64,000 nucleotides of DNA from Pochonia chlamydosporia 170 (lineage: Eukaryota; Ascomycota; Sordariomycetes; Hypocreales; Clavicipitaceae). The notes beneath the pieces were generated by a model. It was not told where the DNA came from and did not search any database. It saw nothing but the letters and a program-made list of their open reading frames with translations. The position numbers were made by a program, and so were the translations under genes. Positions 37,209-48,944 of the stretch are shown piece by piece (position 1 is the stretch's first letter; each line of letters begins with the position of its first letter). The stretch spans positions 2,914,001-2,978,000 of the forward strand of contig NC_035791.1 in NCBI RefSeq assembly GCF_001653235.2, in the 5' to 3' direction.

Positions 37209-38426
37209 ATGTTGTCAAGGGCGGCTCGTCCGGCTCTCCGTGCTGCGGCCACAGCTCCTGTGCGGTAAGTTTAGGAGATTGCATGAACCCGAGATTTTGT
37301 TACCGAATAACCGGACGATGTGCAACACACAAAAGCACCACGACAACCACGACCGCGCAATGCACTGATATGCTATGGGAAAGAACTGTTGGGGAGAGTT
37401 TGCCGTGCAAAAGAACTTGTTTTGCTAACGAAACTCGTGCTTCTAGAGCTACCGCTAGCCCCAATGGAGCTGCCACCTACGCGACTCTTCGTGAAATCGA
37501 AGGACGGCTCAAGTCTATTCGTAACATCCAGAAGATCACCAGTACAATGAAGATCGTTGCCTCGACCAAGCTTACTCGCGCCCAGCGTACTATGGCCGAA
37601 TCTCGCAAGTATGGTGAAACCGCCAATGAGGTCTTCGAAGCCGCCGAGACTGTTGCTCCCGAAGTTGAACAGAAGAAGAGCCTCATCATCGTCTGCTCTT
37701 CCGACAAGGGTCTCTGCGGTGGTGTTCACTCTGGTCTCAGCCGACGCATCCGTGCCCGTGCCAACGAAGTTGCCGAGCCTTTCGACCTCGTCATCATTGG
37801 CGAAAAGTGCAAGGCTCAGCTCCAGCGAACCAACGCCGCTGGCATCCAGCTCTCGTTCGCCGGTGTTGGCAAGGACATTCCTACCTTTGCTGATGCGCAG
37901 GCCATCGCCGACCAGATCACCATGCTGCCTACTGAATACACCGACGTTAAGATTATGTACAACAAGTTCATCAACGCCCAGACCTATGAACCTACCTTGA
38001 TTGAGGCATTTTCCGAGGATGCGATTGCCCAGTCCCGTATGTTCAAAATATAATATCTAATAGGGAAACCTGTCAGACGAGCTAATATTTGTGCTCTACA
38101 GCCAACATCTCCGCTTTTGAGGTCGATGAGGATGCTTTGATCAACCTCCGTGAGTACAGTCTCGCCAACAACCTGTACTGGGCTTTGGCCGAAGGCCACG
38201 CCTGTGAGATCTCTGCCCGACGAAACGCTATGGACGTACGTGAAACATCAATCTCTAGAGTTATTATCAATGCTAGATCCATGCTAACTATGCTCAGAAT
38301 GCTTCCAAGAATGCTGGTGAGATGATCGGCAAGTACCAGATTTTGTACAACCGAACCCGACAGGCTGTCATTACCGGAGAACTGGTCGAAATTATTACTG
38401 GTGCCACCGCCTCGGAGGACATGTAA
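37209..38426 (+). CDS. ATP3: Mitochondrial F1-ATP synthase gamma subunit
   Basis: Four exons: 37209-37264, 37447-38036, 38102-38235 and 38298-38426, giving 302 residues. The first exon encodes an Arg/Ala-rich mitochondrial presequence ([14 protein letters not shown]). The mature part opens with [19 protein letters not shown], the N-terminal helix of the rotor stalk. It contains [12 protein letters not shown] and ends with the conserved C-terminal helix ([18 protein letters not shown]). The gamma subunit is the central shaft turning inside the alpha3-beta3 ring. Length is close to that of yeast Atp3. The first intron (182 nt) separates the presequence from the mature protein, a common arrangement in fungal mitochondrial genes. 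Confidence 0.96.
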
Positions 38427-39169
38427 GAATCTTGATAAAGAAAGGAGAATTGCAACACCTCGAGTTGAAAGACCATATATTCCCTTTGTAACAAAGCTAG
38501 AGATGCCCACCCGTCTGCTGGAGGGTATCCGCAGTGTATTAAAGCCTTAAAATATACTCCCTTAGTAGAACAGATCACTGGCCGTCGTGCATACGTAAAT
38601 AATACTTCCAGTTTTGGGTTCACTATCTCATTGCGCCGTGTTGCATGATTCACAGGTACTCGGGAGGGTTCAGTCTCCTGTCGTGGGTAGGATTTCACCT
38701 ATACAGTTGTTGACGAAGCACATGTTGAAACAAACAGCGCATGAATTCAAACTGACATGGCTGGTTGTCATCATGAGCCCAAGTACCCTGTCCGTGGTTG
38801 TCAATAACTTATAATTTCAGCTTCATGGTGCTCTTTTTGGTTTATGCCAGACGTCGGAGGGGAGGGCGATCTTAGCCCTTACCTTGAACTGTGTTTGCAA
38901 ACTCAAAGCATAGTCCAGCTCTTTTACAAAATGAAAAGATGAATTGAGTTGCCATATAATGTAACAAATGCGACTCAAAGTCCCATTGTGCTGACCTTTG
39001 GTTACTGGGTCTCTATGATGGGTCACCGAGTTCGGTCTTACTAATTAGAAATGACTTCCGTGACCATCACACAAGTCAACCAGCCTTGTTTCACTCTAAC
39101 ACCGCCTTGCAATTCGCAAGTGTTTACAAACTGCGAAACATTACAAAAAAGTGCCTAAATAATTGTACA
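38427..39169. other. Spacer between ATP3 and the DUF1932 gene
   Basis: 743 bp holding the ATP3 3' region and the promoter of the next plus-strand gene. A 5S-rRNA-like impression near 39000-39040 (GGGTCACCGAGTTCGGTC) does not extend to a full 5S sequence. No gene is seen. Confidence 0.5.
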
Positions 39170-40225
39170 ATGTCTTCCAGCAACAGTAGAGCCACAAAGG
39201 TCGGCATCCTGTCGATGGGCGACATGGGTGTTGGCATTGCCAAACTGTTGATAGCTCGAGGCTTCCCAGTCGCAACCAACTGCCAGGGCAGAAGGCAAGT
39301 CATTACTCAGGGTACACAAATCAACCTGAAGTAGCTAACGATTTCTTTTAGTCAAGATACCATCGATAGGGCCAAAGCCGCCAATGTAGAACTCCTTTCA
39401 TCAGACCTCGCTCTAGTAAAGCAATGCCCGGTAATTCTCTCAGTTGTGCCGCCTCGGGATGCGGAAGCCACAGCGCAGCGCATTACAGATGCCTTGACAG
39501 GAGGTTCCGCAACCGACTCTGTATTATTCCTAGACTTGAATGCTGTTTCTCCCTCAACAGCAAAGGGTATGGCGCGCATGTTCGAAAGGGCCCGGGTTCC
39601 CGTAAAGTTCATTGACGGATGCATTCTCGGCGCACCACCACGGCCAAGAGAAGTAGCTGGTTCTGCAACGGATTCTTTGAAGAGCAACGATCAAGATCCG
39701 GAATGGAGACGCCCGAATATTCCAATTTCCGGACCTCATGATCTGTCGACACTAGAACCTGGTGAGAAACTTGCCGAAGTGCTCAACTTGCGGTCTATTT
39801 CGCCGGATATTGGTGCTGCGAGTGGCCTCAAGATGTGTTTCGCTGCTATTGCAAAGGGCTTCACAGCACTGGCTACACAATCATTTACTACTGCTCATCA
39901 GCTGGGAGTAGTAGACGAACTGAAGAGGCAAATGGGCGAGATTTTACCAACCCATTTGGCTACTGCGGAGAGAAGTGTGCCGGATATGCCGCCCAAGGCA
40001 TATAGATGGGTGAGGGAAATGGAAGAAATCTCAGACACAATGCATGAAGAGGGAGGGTGGACAAAGGAGTTGTTCCAGGGGATAGCTGGGGTGTACAAGT
40101 CCGTGGCAGAGGACGCGGTACTTGGGAAGGAGAAGATCGGGAAAAGAGTGAGAGGGACGAGTGTCGAGGATGTGGCGGAGGCCCTGGGAGAGGGTTTGGA
40201 GAGAAAGAGGAAAAAGATGGAATAA
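39170..40225 (+). CDS. 6-phosphogluconate dehydrogenase-like NAD(P)-binding protein, DUF1932
   Basis: Exons 39170-39294 and 39352-40225 give 332 residues. The N-terminus has a Rossmann nucleotide-binding loop (VGILSMGDMGVGIA, about residues 11-24) like beta-hydroxyacid dehydrogenases. The C-terminal half, with SGLKMCFAAIAKGFTALATQS near 223, matches the DUF1932 domain of 6-phosphogluconate-dehydrogenase-like proteins. The substrate is unknown. The 57-nt intron has a GC donor (AG|GCAAGT) instead of GT, with a good GCTAAC branch and TTTTAG acceptor; only this join keeps the frame. The tail ends in a Lys/Arg-rich helix. The gene converges on the FIST-like gene, with 153 bp between stop codons. 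Confidence 0.85.
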
Positions 40226-40378
40226 ACAAGCCAAGTTGCGCAAACTGTTTGACATGTTGTTAGTATGAAAGCATTGCGACTCATTGGTACTGTGCAAAGG
40301 CTAGTCACAATTTTGATCATAGAGAACAAATACAGTATATTTACACTTTGTACATTTCAACTGATTTGTTGCTGAGCC

Positions 40379-41990
40379 TCACATCAGGGCTATTGTTCCG
40401 GCGTCGGCCAGCCCTCCAGCGCCCAAGAACTTAAAAAAGCCGCCTGGCCTGGCCTCGGAATTTGCGATGAATATTCTCCCACCTGGAATGCCGAGCTTTG
40501 ACTCATGGCTAGAAGATGAGTTGGCGTCTGTCGGGATGGAAAGATAGACACCGTGACTAGACAGAGCCCCAAAGTGGTCAGCAACAAAATATCCCTTCGG
40601 CGTAGACTCATCAAGCTCTGCTGTTTCCGTACTCAACGGAACCCCAAATACAACACCAGTGGCAGAGCAACTGGTTGCTTGTGGAGGAGCCATTGTAGGG
40701 ATGAAGAACTGGATACTTGCGCCAGGAGGCGCGAAGCCAGAATTATCCATGGTTTTCATAAACTTTTCCATTTCTTCCTCTTCTGACAGGGCAAAATGCG
40801 TCTGTTGAGGATCAAGAGACAAAAGACCCTTCTTGGGCCCCCAACCGCCTCCACCGCTCACTGCACATCATGTCAGCAACAATACGGTGTATAGCTTATC
40901 ATAAGTACTTACAAACTTGATAGAAACGGCTGCCAAGCTGATGCTGTTGCTGGAGGTAATGAACTGTTGACTCAACGTCTTTTCGCTGCACAGCTTTACC
41001 CTCCAATACGTCTGCCGGGTCAGGAGCGTTGGCGTTGAGGAGTGAGTCAGCCTCAGGTATGTCGGGCGTGATCAGAGCCCACACTCCCATTGGCCCTTGA
41101 TAGCTTTGTGTCGGCTTCCTGTGCTCAAACATGATGTTTACAGAGTCTTCTAACTCTGTTGAGGCTGGGGTTGATTTTCCACCAACATCGATGCCTCGCA
41201 CGATGTTACCAAAACTCTCTGTTATTCTCCGAGCCCGAGTCACTGGTGACAACGGCGCCCATAATCCGAGATCGGCAACTGAAGATGGAGGTCTGTCAAA
41301 TGCAATGTTGACATGCTGCCACTGTTTTTCGTTTCTATCTTTGATCTCCGGTTTGTCTTGGGACAAATCATAACGACTACTCAGTAGGGTGGATGTTCTG
41401 TTGTTCAGAAAAGTTGTTCGTGTCAATGGCAGTGTCAGAGTTGACATTCCCATGCCGAATGTGAGAGCTGCAACTGAATCTTTGTCCGCCTTTTCTCTTG
41501 GAGGGCCTGGCTGCCATAGCTGAGGTAGCAAGGTATCGATATGGCCTCGCAGAACTGAGATGCCCTGCAAAGGGGTAACGTCGCCCAAGGCGGGTGTTAT
41601 GTTGTCGACAACTGCGCACATGAGGTGAAAATTGCTAACATTTGCAGAAGATGACAGCAGCTTGACGAGTTCTAAGCAGAATGCCTGGTCGTCAAGCTGT
41701 TTGGCTAGATCTGGCGTTGCCAGAACAACTGCTGCATTGTGGCATCCTGAATTCTCTAACCCAGCATTGCCACTCAGCTTGGTGAGGAGATCATGAGGTC
41801 CGTCCTGTTTATTTTAGTATTACTGGTATTAAAAAACCTCCTTATGTTATTCAGGACACACCTTTGGCGACAAAAAATACGAGAAGCGTGTTTGGTCAGC
41901 GGCCTTGAAGGTAGATAGCTGTCGTCGTGATGCAATGTAGCGCCTAGGAGCAAAACTTCTCAGCATACAACGATGTGCACAACGCGTCAT
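40379..41990 (-). CDS. FIST-domain-like protein, probably mitochondrial
   Basis: Exons 41862-41990, 40913-41804 and 40379-40860 give 500 residues. The first 30 or so residues are rich in Arg, Ala and Ser with no acidic residues (RRYIASRRQLSTF), a likely mitochondrial presequence. The body resembles fungal FIST (F-box intracellular signal transduction) domain proteins, with a nucleotide- or ligand-sensor-like fold. I base this on overall resemblance of segments such as SGGGGWGPKKGLLSLDP and LLTKLSG rather than on a catalytic motif. The function is unknown. The introns are 57 nt and 52 nt. The start at 41990 has a second in-frame ATG eight codons later. The gene is divergent from VAS1, with 515 bp between starts. 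Confidence 0.65.
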
Positions 41991-42505
41991 GCTAAAAATC
42001 TGTAGAGAAGGTAGAAAGCAGAACAAATTATTAAGATTAAATAGAAAACAAATATAGAGAGTATAGTAAAACGATTAATTTATCAAGCTTTGTGATGAAC
42101 GATATTTCTCCAAAGAGGACTGGCTTCAATTGGACTTTGGCTCAATTGGAGTCTAGTCGTGTGGCAAGTGTCATGTGGCTGAAGCTGCCTCACCTGCCAA
42201 ATGCTGACTGCACCGCCACATTTTGGACCCCTCCTCATCCCACCTTCTTGTCAAAGTATTTGCGGTGTCGCTGGAGTGACTCAAAATTTCGAAACCTTTT
42301 GGGCTGCACCGAGACTCAGGAATTGAGTCATCCGTGCCTCTATATATCTCTTGGGATTCAATTACTCTTCCTGAGAACGTAGAAGCCCACTCATATCGGG
42401 CTTCCGCCAAACGTTTTCAGTACGACGTTCAGACTTGCAGTTCGAGCACTTCGAGTGCGATCCATTTCCCCAAGACGACCCTTGACTACAACCGCACGTG
42501 CCGCC
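41991..42505. promoter_or_regulatory. Divergent promoter region of the FIST-like gene and VAS1
   Basis: 515 bp between divergent starts. The left third is very AT-rich. No specific element is assigned. Confidence 0.45.
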
Positions 42506-45500
42506 ATGGCAAGCAATAGTACACGAGGAGGCCCAGGTTAGAAAAGAATTAGAAATATTGTTACAGGAGGACTCAGCTAATACATCATGTAGCTGGGCCA
42601 AGCGAGGGAGCTCAAGTACGACACAACTTCCAATGCTACTCGATCGGTAAAACGCAGGATGAAGGGCTAATATGACATAGGCCCCTAAACCAGCGGATCA
42701 AGCTGCCGGCACCGATGCTGGAGCAGCTCCGGCTGCCGATGGAGCTCCCAAGGAGAAGTCAGAGAAGGAGTGTAAGTCATTGTCTTACCAAGGAACTACT
42801 GTTTTTGTCGCATTATTGTTAACTGGGACTTCGTGTAGTAGAAAAGGAGCGTAAGAAAGCCGAAAAAGCTGCTAAGCTAGAAGCAAAGAAGGCCAAGGCT
42901 GCTCAGATGGCTGCCAACGCCGCTAACAAGGAAAAGAAGGCCAAGGAGAAGAAGGCAGAAGAAGTAATCCCACCCTATGTTGAAGATACCCCGGCCGGCG
43001 AGAAGAAGCGAATTCGATCGTTCGAGGATCCCAATTTCAAGGCTTACGATCCTATTGCGGTTGAATCTGCATGGTACGACTGGTGGCAGAAGGAGGGCTT
43101 TTTCAAGCCAAAGTTCACTCCTGATGGCAAGGTTAAGGAAGCTGGCAGCTTCGTCATTGTCCACCCTCCTCCTAATGTTACGGGATCTTTGCACATGGGA
43201 CACGCCCTGGGTGACTCACTGCAAGATCTCATGATTAGATGGAACCGAATGAACGGGAAGACAACGCTGTGGCTTCCGGGATGCGACCATGCAGGTATCT
43301 CGACTCAAAGTGTCGTCGAGAAGATGCTTTGGAGGAAGGAGGGCAAGACCAGACATGACCTTGGCCGCACCAAGTTCGTTGAAACTGTCTGGGAGTGGAA
43401 GGAAGATTACCACAAGCGCATCAACAAGGCCTTGACGCATATGGGTGGCTCGTTTGATTGGAGCAGAGAGGGTATGCAATTGTGCTTCCTGGTCACCTAA
43501 ACCTTGACTAACACTTCATAGCTTTCACCATGGATGCCAATCTTTCCGCTGCAGTCGTTGAGACTTTCGTCCGACTCCACGAGGAAGGTATCATTTACAG
43601 AGCTAACCGACTTGTCAATTGGTGCACACACCTGAACACTGCCCTGTCCAACCTGGAAGTCGACAACAAGGAACTCACTGGCCGAACGCTACTTGATGTT
43701 CCAGGTTACGACAAGAAGGTTGAGTTTGGTGTCATCGTCCATTTCAAGTACCCAATTGAGGGCTCAAATGAAACCGTCGAAGTTGCCACCACTCGTATTG
43801 AGACTATGCTTGGTGATACGGGTATTGCTGTCCACCCCAACGATTCTCGATACAAACATCTTGTTGGCAAGAGTGCTGTCCATCCTTTTATTCCTGACAG
43901 AAAGCTGCCCATTATTGCCGATGAGTACGTCGACATGGAGTTTGGGACTGGTGCTGTTAAACTGACCCCTGCCCATGATCCCAACGATTTTACCCTGGGA
44001 CAAAAACATAAGCTCCAGTTTATCAACATTCTGACGGACGATGGTTTGATGAATGAGAACGCTGGCCCATACAAAGGCCAGAAGCGCTTTGATGTCCGTT
44101 ATGCGATCCAGGATGCCCTGAAGGAGAAGGGTCTTTATGTCGACAAGAAGGACAACGCTATGAAGGTCCCATTGTGCGAGAAATCAAAAGATGTCATCGA
44201 GCCCATTATGAAACCTCAATGGTGGGTTCGCATGAAGGAGCTTGCTGAACCGGCCCTAGAGGTTGTCAGAGAGGGCAAGATCAAGATCAGACCAGACACT
44301 GCGGAGAGAAGCTACTTCAGATGGTTAGAGGATATACAAGACTGGTGCATTAGCAGACAGCTGTGGTGGGGTCACCGATGCCCCGTTTACTTTGCTAACA
44401 TTGAGGGAGTTGCGAAGGATACCGCAAATGACAATCTCTGGTTCTCTGGCCGAACCCGTGAGGAGGCTGAGAAGAAGGCAGCTGCTGCTCTGCCAGGCAA
44501 GAAGTTTACCCTTGAACAGGACGAGGATGTTCTTGACAGTAAGGAAACCGCCTACTATTATCTTTTGAGATCCCTGTATTAACAAATGTTGTAGCATGGT
44601 TTTCCTCTGGACTCTGGCCGTTCAGCACTCTGGGCTGGCCCAACAAAACTCATGACCTGGATACCCTCTATCCTACCACCGTTCTTGAAACGGGTTGGGA
44701 TATCTTGTTCTTCTGGATTGCCCGTATGATTACTCTGGGCTTGAAGATGACCGGAAAGATCCCTTTCAGCGAAGTTTACTGTCATAGTCTGGTCCGCGAT
44801 TCTGAGGGTAGAAAGATGAGTAAGAGTTTGGGCAACGTCATTGATCCTCTGGACGTAATCTCCGGTATTAAGTTGGACGACCTACACCAGAAACTCTACC
44901 AGGGCAATCTTCACCCGAGCGAGGTTGAGAAGGCCACCAAATACCAGAAGACCGCCTTCCCTGACGGTATCCCTCAGTGTGGCGCAGATGCCCTTCGCTT
45001 CACGATGATTAACGCCAGCACTGGCGGCGGCGACATCAACTTGGACGTCAAGGTGTAAGTGCTCATATGGTTGTATTGCTTTGAATTTTTGATGTAGTGA
45101 GCTTACACAGGTCTAGGATTCACGGATACCGCAAGTTCTGTAACAAGATTGTGAGTATCTTCCACAAAATAATTTCGCTTTGATTGTGTACTAATTCCTG
45201 CAAAAGTTTCAAGCTACCAAGTACGTTCTGGGCAGCTTGCCTAACGACTTTACTCCCGCTGCAGATGGCATCATTCGGGGAAAGACCTTAGCCGAGCGAT
45301 GGATTCTTCACAAGATGAACAGCGCTGCTAGAGATCTAAACATTGCCATTGCGGACAGAGAGTTCCAAAAATCCACCACCATTATCTACAAGTACTGGTA
45401 TGCGGAGCTTTGCGATGTCTACATTGAGAACTCCAAAGCCATCATCAGAGATGGCACCGAGGAAGAGCGCCAGTCTGCTCTTCAAACTCTGTATACATCT

Positions 45501-46218
45501 CTAGAATGGGCTTTGACTCTCATCCACCCATTCATGCCCTATATTACGGAAGAGATGTGGCAGAGAATGCCCCGACGGCCTGGCGATAACACCAAGTCTA
45601 TCATGATCTCCAAGTATCCTCAGTACAGCCCTCTCCTGGAGGATCCGGAATCAGAGGCAGCTTATGAGCTCGTCCTGGCTTGCACCAAGGCAGCCAGATC
45701 CCTCATGTCTGAGTACTCACTCAAAGAGAATGCTGAAGGTAAGTCAGGCTCACTCCGGATGTAGTACTTTTTTTCCTACTCACAGATTGCTAATTATGAT
45801 GCCCAATATAGTCTTTGTCCAGGCATACAACGAGGCTACGCTGAAGACTTGCAACGCCGAAGTGGCATCTATCAAGTCCCTCAGTGGCAAGAGCGTCCAG
45901 ACCATGCACGTTATTGGACCTGATGCTCCCCGCCCTGCTGGATGTGTCGCCTATCCTGTTTCCACCTCCGTTGCCGTCTTCTTGCACGTCAAGGGTCGCG
46001 TTGACATGGATGCTGAGATTGCCAAGGCCCAGAAGAAGCTGGAGAAGGCTAAGATGAGCATTCAGAAGCAGGAAAAGATTCTGTTGGACCCTGGTTACAA
46101 GGAGAAGGTCTCTGCGGCTATTCGTGAGGGTGACGAGCAGAGACTGGCTGATGCTAAGCAGGAGGCTGTCAGTTTTGAGGAGACTATCAAGCAATTTGAG
46201 CAGCTCAAATTAGAGTAG
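42506..46218 (+). CDS. VAS1: Valyl-tRNA synthetase
   Basis: Nine exons: 42506-42536, 42593-42615, 42681-42771, 42839-43471, 43522-44538, 44595-45054, 45117-45150, 45207-45738 and 45812-46218, giving 1075 residues. The class-I signature HMGH (HIGH) is at 167-170 within [15 protein letters not shown], and KMSKS is at 672-676. The editing domain lies between them, and the C-terminal end has the valyl-specific coiled-coil arm ([15 protein letters not shown]). The N-terminal extension of about 100 residues is Lys/Ala/Glu-rich, as in other fungal cytosolic enzymes. In yeast one gene makes both cytosolic and mitochondrial forms from two starts; I see no clear presequence here, though the many 5' introns could allow alternative starts. 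Exon 2 is a 23-nt microexon. The stop lies 191 bp from the PRP28 stop, in convergent orientation. Confidence 0.95.
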
Positions 46219-46409
46219 ACGTAGTAGAGAGATTTTAAAAATACATTTTGTTCAGGTGTTTTATGTCGTTTGGGACTTCATATCACCACTTCGAGTTTGT
46301 AGAGGCACATGCACATCACTGGCGAAGCTGTTTGAAACATATTTTGTTCGCTAATACTATTCATCACAAGTACAACACTTGTATTTACATTCTATCATTA
46401 CGATCCTTT

Positions 46410-48551
46410 TCACCAACCACCTTTACCGCCGCCACCACCACCTCCACCACTAGCTTCTTCCTTATCCCTCCTGGCTGCTCCTCCACCCTTGACAGGCTTC
46501 GACTGCGCAGCCTCATGTCTCTTCAACTCATCCGGCACCTTTGAGATGGAGCTCTTGCTCAACATCTGCCTCAAGTCATACATGACATCGGCATCCTCGT
46601 TGCCCAAAAACGTAATCGCCACACCACTCTTGCCCGCACGACCAGTACGACCAATACGATGGGTATAACTCTCAATGCTCATAGCCATGTTGAAGTTGAC
46701 GACGAGCGAAACGTCAGGCACGTCGATGCCACGACCAGCAAGATCCGTAGCGACGAGGACCTGCGTTGCGCCTGAGCGCACCGAAGCAAGCGCTGCTTCT
46801 CGCTGCTCCTGGGTCTTGGAGCCGTGCAGAGTGACGGTGGACCAGCCCATGGATTTGATGTCTCGTGCAACAGCGTCGCAGTTCCTCTTGATGTTGACAA
46901 AGACGATGATGGGGGGTGCAAAGTCGTGCCTGGACAGAATCTCCTGCAGTCTCTTCTTGCGGCGGTCTTCGCCGGAGACGAATTCAACACGCTGCTCGAC
47001 TGTGTCGACTGCTTCGCCGGCGTTGCCTATGGTTGCTGTGGCGGGACGACGGAGATATTTCTTCGCTATGCGTTCTACTAGTGGGGGCATGGTGGCCGTG
47101 TACATCATCGTTTGTCGATATTTGTCTCTCCCGCCGAGGTAGGATTTCATCAGCTGCGCGTTTTCGGCGTCATCTGTATCGGGCTTCTCGTTGCTGACGG
47201 GAAGTGCGTCGAGAATCTTGTTGACGGACTCTTCGAAACCGAGATCAATCATGCGATCGGCTTCGTCCATGATGATGTAGCAGCATTGTGAGAGGACGAG
47301 GAGTCGTCTCTCGATACAGTCTACGAGACGACCCGGTGTGGCGACAATGATTTCCGCACCGTTTCGTAGAGCAAATGCTTGTTCTTCAAGAGAGTGACCA
47401 CCAACGATGCTGACGCAGCGGAAGCCTAGTGGCTCAGCGAATTTCCTGGCTTCAGTCTCGATCTGCTGTACCAGTTCACGGGTCGGCGCCAGGATAAGTG
47501 CGTACGGACCGTCGTTCTTGTTGACTTCGGTGAGGGGAGGGAGATCGGAAATGTATACCAGGAGGGGGAGGAGGAATGCTGCTGTTTTACCGGAACCAGT
47601 GACGGCTACACCGATCAGGTCACGAGCCTGTAGGGCGATGGGGATAGCTGCTCTTTGAATAGGCGTCGGCTCCTTGTAGCCCACTCTATCCACGATATCA
47701 AGCAATCTCCCGGGTAAACCAGACTCCTCCCAGTTTCGCATGGGATCTGGGATGGCGCCACCCTTGGTCGAGATGCCAAAGTCTTCCTTGAATATTCTCC
47801 AGTCTCGCTCGCGCATCTCCTCGAGTTTCTTCTCCGACCAGTGCCTTCCGAGTCCAGTTCTCTCCGCCCTCTCCTTGGCTTTGGCTCGCGCCCGGTAGAA
47901 GTCCTCCATGATGCCTCTTGCTCGTTCCCTACCATGTTCGACGTCCCTTTCTTCGATTAATCTCGCGCGTTTGCGAGCCCGTCTCTCGGCTTCTTCATCG
48001 AATTCGCCACCTAGGCCAGCATGGGAGCCGCCCCTGTTAATAGTCTGGTTTTTGTATATCGGGTCGTTGTCTCTTGACGTATCATCTTCTAGATCCCACT
48101 CAAAGTTGAACTTCTTCTCCGTTGTGCGCATGCGCTTCTTCTTCGCAGAAAAGTTAGATTGCTGGTTCACCTCGGGCCCTAGATATCGTGACCTGAATAG
48201 CGAGGCTTCAATATCTTCTGCGGACTTCTTATCTCCATTAGGTTTGTCGCCCTTCTTATTATCGCCCTTTCGTTGGTTCATCGATCGTGGCGCCGTAGGA
48301 GCTTGGGCTGGACCATTTGAAATGCCGTTCGTAGTAGAAGGCGTTCCGTTGGATCGGGCCGCCCATTTTCTCTCGTCTTGTTTGCGTTTTTGCGCCTCCT
48401 CTGTGATCTTGCGCCTCTTCTCTTCTTCATCTTTCTTAGCTTGCTCGGCTGCCATGCGCTCTCGCTGCGCTTTTGGGATGAAGCGAGGCTTCGCAGCAGC
48501 GGCATCTGCAGCCTTTTTCTGCCGTAGGATCTCTTCTATATCGAGAGGCAT
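46410..48551 (-). CDS. PRP28: Pre-mRNA-splicing DEAD-box helicase Prp28
   Basis: One uninterrupted frame of 713 residues. The N-terminus (MPLDIEEILRQKKAADAAAAKPRFI) and the Lys/Glu-rich region up to residue 260 are characteristic of Prp28/DDX23. The helicase core has the Q motif (GYKEPTPIQ, 291-299), TGSGKT at 318-323, PTREL near 356, DEAD at 429-432, the family's TAT variant of motif III, and HRIGRTGR near the end. The C-terminus is glycine-rich. Prp28 drives the exchange of U1 for U6 at the 5' splice site in the U5 snRNP. It is intronless, unlike most neighbours. The start matches the family start. It is divergent from the mL59 gene, with 393 bp between starts. Confidence 0.96.
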   Translation of the reverse strand: MPLDIEEILRQKKAADAAAAKPRFIPKAQRERMAAEQAKKDEEEKRRKITEEAQKRKQDERKWAARSNGTPSTTNGISNGPAQAPTAPRSMNQRKGDNKKGDKPNGDKKSAEDIEASLFRSRYLGPEVNQQSNFSAKKKRMRTTEKKFNFEWDLEDDTSRDNDPIYKNQTINRGGSHAGLGGEFDEEAERRARKRARLIEERDVEHGRERARGIMEDFYRARAKAKERAERTGLGRHWSEKKLEEMRERDWRIFKEDFGISTKGGAIPDPMRNWEESGLPGRLLDIVDRVGYKEPTPIQRAAIPIALQARDLIGVAVTGSGKTAAFLLPLLVYISDLPPLTEVNKNDGPYALILAPTRELVQQIETEARKFAEPLGFRCVSIVGGHSLEEQAFALRNGAEIIVATPGRLVDCIERRLLVLSQCCYIIMDEADRMIDLGFEESVNKILDALPVSNEKPDTDDAENAQLMKSYLGGRDKYRQTMMYTATMPPLVERIAKKYLRRPATATIGNAGEAVDTVEQRVEFVSGEDRRKKRLQEILSRHDFAPPIIVFVNIKRNCDAVARDIKSMGWSTVTLHGSKTQEQREAALASVRSGATQVLVATDLAGRGIDVPDVSLVVNFNMAMSIESYTHRIGRTGRAGKSGVAITFLGNEDADVMYDLRQMLSKSSISKVPDELKRHEAAQSKPVKGGGAARRDKEEASGGGGGGGGKGGW

Positions 48552-48944
48552 CGTTTTTTATTTACCGCAGTCTCATCAGAACATGAGAAACGAAATATAC
48601 TGAAGGAATGATGAAGAGTGTGCGAAAGTGAGTCGTTCCGCCACCAGACAGATCTTAGGATGTCATGTTAGGCAAGGCTGCCAAACTTTCAGAGGCCTGT
48701 GGCAGTTGCATGTTGACATCCAACCAATCAGAGGGCCCATATGCGACAACCTCCAGTGCCAACAGGGGTCTTGCAAAAAAAGTTGGGTACCTTGGCTGGG
48801 AGCAGCAACTTCAACGTCAAGACCTTCAATCAACCTCTGTCGATTCGATCCCACCAACCCATCCTCTCAGCCGGAACCCCCAGCCAATTCAGTGGTCTTG
48901 GATGCTCTGCTTGTTCGAGCAGGTTCGCATCGTGACAAGACGCA
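48552..48944. promoter_or_regulatory. Divergent promoter region of PRP28 and the mL59 gene
   Basis: 393 bp between two start codons facing away from each other. No distinct element is assigned. Confidence 0.45.

Noticed and set aside
38995..39045. 5S-rRNA-like fragment
   Set aside because: Only a short stretch resembles 5S (CACCGAGTTCGG); the rest of the 120-nt molecule is absent.
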